Source: an uncultured Paracoccaceae bacterium | GTDB taxonomy: Bacteria > Pseudomonadota > Alphaproteobacteria > Rhodobacterales > Rhodobacteraceae | Reading direction: 5' to 3' | Assembly (NCBI GenBank): GCA_947503925.1 | Contig: CANNFQ010000003.1 | Span: 186,001-250,000, forward strand | DNA length: 64,000 nucleotides | In this document: positions 61,238 through 64,000 of the stretch, piece after piece | Layout of the letters: the number at the start of each line of letters is the position of its first letter | Numbering within the stretch: the first letter of the stretch is position 1 | Notes under the pieces: generated by a model | Told to the model about the DNA's origin: nothing | Databases searched by the model: none | What the model saw: only the letters and a program-made list of their open reading frames with translations | Made by a program: the position numbers and the translations under genes

Positions 61238-61816
61238 ATGTCTGCCTGGATCCGTATGATTTCTGATGAGGATGCGAATGACACGTTGAAAGAAGCGTTT
61301 GATTTTGCGCGCACACCGCACGGTACCGTTGATAACGTGATGCGGGTGCATTCCCTGCGCCCCAGCACGATGAACGGGCATGTTGTGTTGTATCGTGCCT
61401 GTCTTCACGATGCGTCCAACACTGTGCCAATGTGGTTTCAGGAAGTCATCAGCTCTTACGTGTCCACCCTGAACGACTGCCCCTATTCATATGCCAACCA
61501 CTGGGCGAATGCGCGTCACTTGATTGGTGATGATGAACGCGCTGATGCAGTAGAGGCGGCTTTGCAGACCCGCAAGCCGGGCGCTGCCTTTGATGGCGCG
61601 CAGCTTGCTGCATTGCACTATGCTGAAAAGCTGACATGCACGCCCGGCAAGATGGCAGAGGATGACGTTGCCGCATTGTGCGCCGCGGGTTGGGATGATG
61701 GCGCGATTTTAGAGATCAATCAGATCATCTGCTATTTCAACTACGCAAATCGACTGCTGAACGGGCTGGGCGTAACAACGGATGGCGATGTCGTCGGGTA
61801 TTACAAGAAAGACTGA
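61238..61816 (+). CDS. AhpD/CMD-family protein (peroxidase-related)
   Basis: A 192-residue helical protein of the carboxymuconolactone decarboxylase/AhpD group (peroxidase-related branch). The conserved region around the active site reads LNDCPYSYANHW near residue 75, where the family usually has a CxxC; the second Cys is Ser here, so a two-cysteine peroxidase cycle is not possible in the normal way. The C-terminal LHYAEKLTCTPGKM and QIICYFNYANRLLNG are the matching helices. It heads the plus-strand unit with the XRE-cupin gene 7 bp away. Confidence 0.85.
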   Translation: MSAWIRMISDEDANDTLKEAFDFARTPHGTVDNVMRVHSLRPSTMNGHVVLYRACLHDASNTVPMWFQEVISSYVSTLNDCPYSYANHWANARHLIGDDERADAVEAALQTRKPGAAFDGAQLAALHYAEKLTCTPGKMAEDDVAALCAAGWDDGAILEINQIICYFNYANRLLNGLGVTTDGDVVGYYKKD

Positions 61817-61823
61817 AACAGCG

Positions 61824-62411
61824 ATGCACAGTGACCCACCGGGCAGAATGATTGACCGGGCAATTGGTGCCTCACTCAAAGAACTGCGCCAGCAACGAGG
61901 GCAATCCGCCCGCTGGCTGGCAGATCAGTCGGGAATATCCGCCGCAATGGTCAGCCGGATCGAAAACGGGCTGGTCTCACCCTCTATCGGAACGCTGGAG
62001 GCGCTATCCACCGCACTGGAAGTCCCGATCGTTTCGCTATTCCGCGAAGCCCGTAGCGATCATACGGATTACACGCTGGTCCGGCATGGAGAGGGTTTGA
62101 AATCCACCCGGATTTCTGAAGGTCACAGCCATGATTATGTCAACCTCGCGACCCATGCCCGGAAGGATCTGCGGTTTCTGGCCCGCCGTGTGACGTTGAC
62201 CCGGGACGGGGGCCGTCCCCCGACCTATGTCGGCCACGGTGTTGTTTTTGTACAAGTGTTGGAGGGTGAGGCAATCTATTGCTACGGGCAGACCAGGTTA
62301 ACCCTAAGACCCGGCGATTCCATCAGCGTTGATGCCGAACTGAACCATGGCTTTATCGAGGTGTTGACCCCGGAATTTGTGTTTCTGTCCGTTCAGGCCG
62401 AGAGGCCATAG
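61824..62411 (+). CDS. XRE-family regulator with cupin domain
   Basis: A 195-residue regulator. N-terminal XRE helix-turn-helix (SLKELRQQRGQSARWLADQ, then SGISAAMVSRIENGLVSPS near residue 40) and C-terminal cupin sensory domain (FVQVLEGEAIYCYGQTRLTL and GDSISVDAELNHGF near residue 170). Regulators of this class commonly sense amino-acid, polyamine or carboxylate metabolites. The ATG at 61824 is preferred because the earlier open frame lies within the AhpD gene. It probably binds the palindrome in the divergent promoter and controls the transporter and oxidase genes. Confidence 0.93.
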   Translation: MHSDPPGRMIDRAIGASLKELRQQRGQSARWLADQSGISAAMVSRIENGLVSPSIGTLEALSTALEVPIVSLFREARSDHTDYTLVRHGEGLKSTRISEGHSHDYVNLATHARKDLRFLARRVTLTRDGGRPPTYVGHGVVFVQVLEGEAIYCYGQTRLTLRPGDSISVDAELNHGFIEVLTPEFVFLSVQAERP

Positions 62412-62417
62412 CCAGTC

Positions 62418-63827
62418 ATGGCAGCCCCCATTGAACTTGACCTGACGAAGGGGCCGATTTCGGGGCACTTCCGCGCATTGGCCGTACCCGGTGCCTTGGG
62501 GATGTTGTTCAATACGCTGTACAATGTGGTCGACATGTTCTTTGCCGGAATGCTGTCGACCAGCGCGCAGGCAGGCCTCGCCTTGGGGTTTCAGGCCTTT
62601 TATATCGCGATGTCTGTCAGCATCGGGTTGGGGGCGGCGATGGGCGCGCTTGTCGGCAATGCGCTTGGCGCGGGCAACCGGCCCCGCGCCCGCAGGCTCG
62701 CCGCGCAAGGGATGAGTTTTGGCCTGATTTCGGCAGTTGTGCTTGGCATTGCGGGGTTATGGTATGGACCTGCGGTGATTACGTTAGTCAGCGAACCTGG
62801 GGCTTATCGTGATGCGGGCATCAGGTATTTCCTGCTGCTGACATTTGCCTTGCCTGGGTTCATGCTCGCCTTTGCCTGCAATGGGATCTTACAGGCACAT
62901 GGTGATGCCAAGTCATTCCAGCGGGCCCTGATGGCGGCATTTTTTGCTAATATCGCGCTGAACCCTTTGCTGATCTATGGCATTCCCGGCGTTATCGGCG
63001 GCATGGGTTTTGACGGGTTGGCCGTATCGACGGTGATGAGCCAGACCGGCGTCATGGCCTATCTGGTCTTGCAGGTTTTGCGGCGGCGCAACATGGCGCG
63101 TGTGCGGGGTGCCAATTTCATTCCACGCCACGACAAGTTTGTTGATATCGGTTTGCAGACCCTGCCAACAGCGGTTTCCATGCTGGTCCTGTTCCTGTCA
63201 GGCTTTGTTATGCAATTCGCCCTGAAAGGATTTGGGGAACATGCCGTTGCCGGGTTTGGCGTTGCCATTCGGATCGAACAAATCCTGCTCCTGCCCGTAC
63301 TTGGTATGACGGGGGCATTACTGCCCATTGCCGCACAAAACTTTGGCGCGGGCAAACACGATAGGGTACGCGAGGCGCTGTTCTATTGCTGGAAGATCGG
63401 GTTCATCATGACAGCAATCGCCTGCCCGATCCTGTGGGTTTTTGGGCGCATCTTTCTGGATCTGTTTACGGACGATTCCGAAGTCATCCGGGTTGGCCTG
63501 GCCTACCTGCGCGTCGATAGCCTGATACTGCCTGCGTATATGATGTTGTTTGCCATCAATTCCTTTTTGCAGGCGCTGAAACGGCCGATCTGGACCGTCT
63601 GGATCAGCCTGTATCGTCAGGGATTTGGGGTCGCCTTCTTTGTCTGGCTTTTCATCGGGGTTTGGGACTTCAATGAAACAGGCGTCTGGTTTGGTGTGGC
63701 TTGCGCGGTGCTGAGCGGTTTGATTTTAGCACTGGCAATCGCGCGGCAGGTGGCGCGGCACGAAATCGACGGGCTGCGCCCCATTCCACTTAAACCAACT
63801 GGACAAGATCGAAACACTGAAGTCTAA
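62418..63827 (+). CDS. MATE-family efflux transporter
   Basis: A 469-residue inner-membrane exporter with about 12 helices in two halves: ALAVPGALGMLFNTLYNVVD near residue 18, LGAAMGALVGNALGAGNRPR near residue 74 (first MATE signature) and VAGFGVAIRIEQILLLPVLG near residue 278 with IAAQNFGAGKHDRVREAL near residue 305. Cation-coupled export of amphiphilic compounds is the family role. It lies 6 bp after the XRE-cupin gene, so it is probably in the same regulon; exporting a toxic intermediate or product of the catabolic cluster is a reasonable inference. Confidence 0.92.
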   Translation: MAAPIELDLTKGPISGHFRALAVPGALGMLFNTLYNVVDMFFAGMLSTSAQAGLALGFQAFYIAMSVSIGLGAAMGALVGNALGAGNRPRARRLAAQGMSFGLISAVVLGIAGLWYGPAVITLVSEPGAYRDAGIRYFLLLTFALPGFMLAFACNGILQAHGDAKSFQRALMAAFFANIALNPLLIYGIPGVIGGMGFDGLAVSTVMSQTGVMAYLVLQVLRRRNMARVRGANFIPRHDKFVDIGLQTLPTAVSMLVLFLSGFVMQFALKGFGEHAVAGFGVAIRIEQILLLPVLGMTGALLPIAAQNFGAGKHDRVREALFYCWKIGFIMTAIACPILWVFGRIFLDLFTDDSEVIRVGLAYLRVDSLILPAYMMLFAINSFLQALKRPIWTVWISLYRQGFGVAFFVWLFIGVWDFNETGVWFGVACAVLSGLILALAIARQVARHEIDGLRPIPLKPTGQDRNTEV

Positions 63828-63836
63828 ACCGACAGG

Positions 63837-64000
63837 ATGAAGGAAAAGCCGATCCCCACCTATTCCGCACCTGCGCTGGAAAAAGGGCTCGATATTGTCG
63901 AGCTGTTATCAACGCAGGATGTCGGCCTAACCCAATCGGAGATTGCGCGCGCACTTGGCCGGACGGTAGGCGAAATCTTTCGGATGCTGATGGTGTTGCA
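63837..64000 (+). CDS. IclR-family transcriptional regulator, N-terminal part (truncated by window)
   Basis: The first 54 codons of an IclR-type regulator: [20 protein letters not shown], then [20 protein letters not shown] (winged helix-turn-helix region) and [14 protein letters not shown] at the window edge. The [18 protein letters not shown] start is typical of the family. The effector domain lies outside the window. It follows the MATE gene by 9 bp; whether it belongs to the same operon cannot be judged. Confidence 0.9.
   Translation, partial: MKEKPIPTYSAPALEKGLDIVELLSTQDVGLTQSEIARALGRTVGEIFRMLMVL

Overview
The window looks like chromosomal DNA from a marine alphaproteobacterium of the Rhodobacterales (roseobacter group). 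The evidence is a GANTC-type cell-cycle methylase (CcrM), alphaproteobacterial protein families (two DUF2125 proteins, DUF4170, PmbA, DciA), a tandem glycine riboswitch ahead of gcvTHP, moderately GC-rich coding sequence, and many start/stop overlaps of the ATGA type. No tRNA, rRNA, CRISPR array, transposase or phage gene was found.

Layout. 1-2.1 kb: leuS (3' end), lptE and holA. 2.1-5.9 kb: a minus-strand exopolysaccharide locus (yjbH, yjbF) followed by three tiny secreted, membrane-tailed proteins, two of which are near-identical paralogues. 6.2-10.7 kb: a sulfotransferase-like gene, a flavoprotein, an MscS channel, a crotonase-like protein and an SDR. 10.8-18.6 kb: twin DUF2125 proteins, pmbA, a CysQ-like phosphatase, DUF4170, a waaA-like Kdo transferase and lpxK. 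18.6-25.8 kb: a DsbA-like protein, dciA, mutY, an AlkB-type alkane monooxygenase, an orphan histidine kinase, ccrM and rnhB. 25.8-28.7 kb: three tandem hairpins, a Tat-exported intradiol-dioxygenase-like protein with a haem membrane protein, and a membrane-anchored winged-helix protein. 29-35.2 kb: an accessory block (SnoaL-like, DUF4386, quinone-oxidoreductase-like, LysR, DUF1772, NmrA-like, AraC). 35.5-42.7 kb: dapB, rbfA, a phosphodiester glycosidase, and gcvT-gcvH-VOC-gcvP under the glycine riboswitch.

The most unusual part is 43-64 kb. A DUF6502/DUF5666 pair is divergent, across a perfect 23-bp palindrome, from a three-gene operon: a stand-alone NRPS-like adenylation enzyme, a membrane flavoreductase resembling fungal TmpA/TmpB, and a crotonase. 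Next comes a catabolic cluster: a class III aminotransferase, a NicX/M29-like protein, a membrane di-iron oxygenase with a dedicated Rieske protein, heterotetrameric sarcosine-oxidase genes (soxB-D-A-G) and a full polar amino-acid ABC importer. Facing it are an AhpD-like protein, an XRE-cupin regulator, a MATE exporter and an IclR regulator. A perfect 15-bp palindrome sits in the divergent promoter.

I infer that this last region takes up and breaks down an N-methylated, possibly heteroaromatic, nitrogen compound. That comes from gene content, not from a demonstrated substrate.
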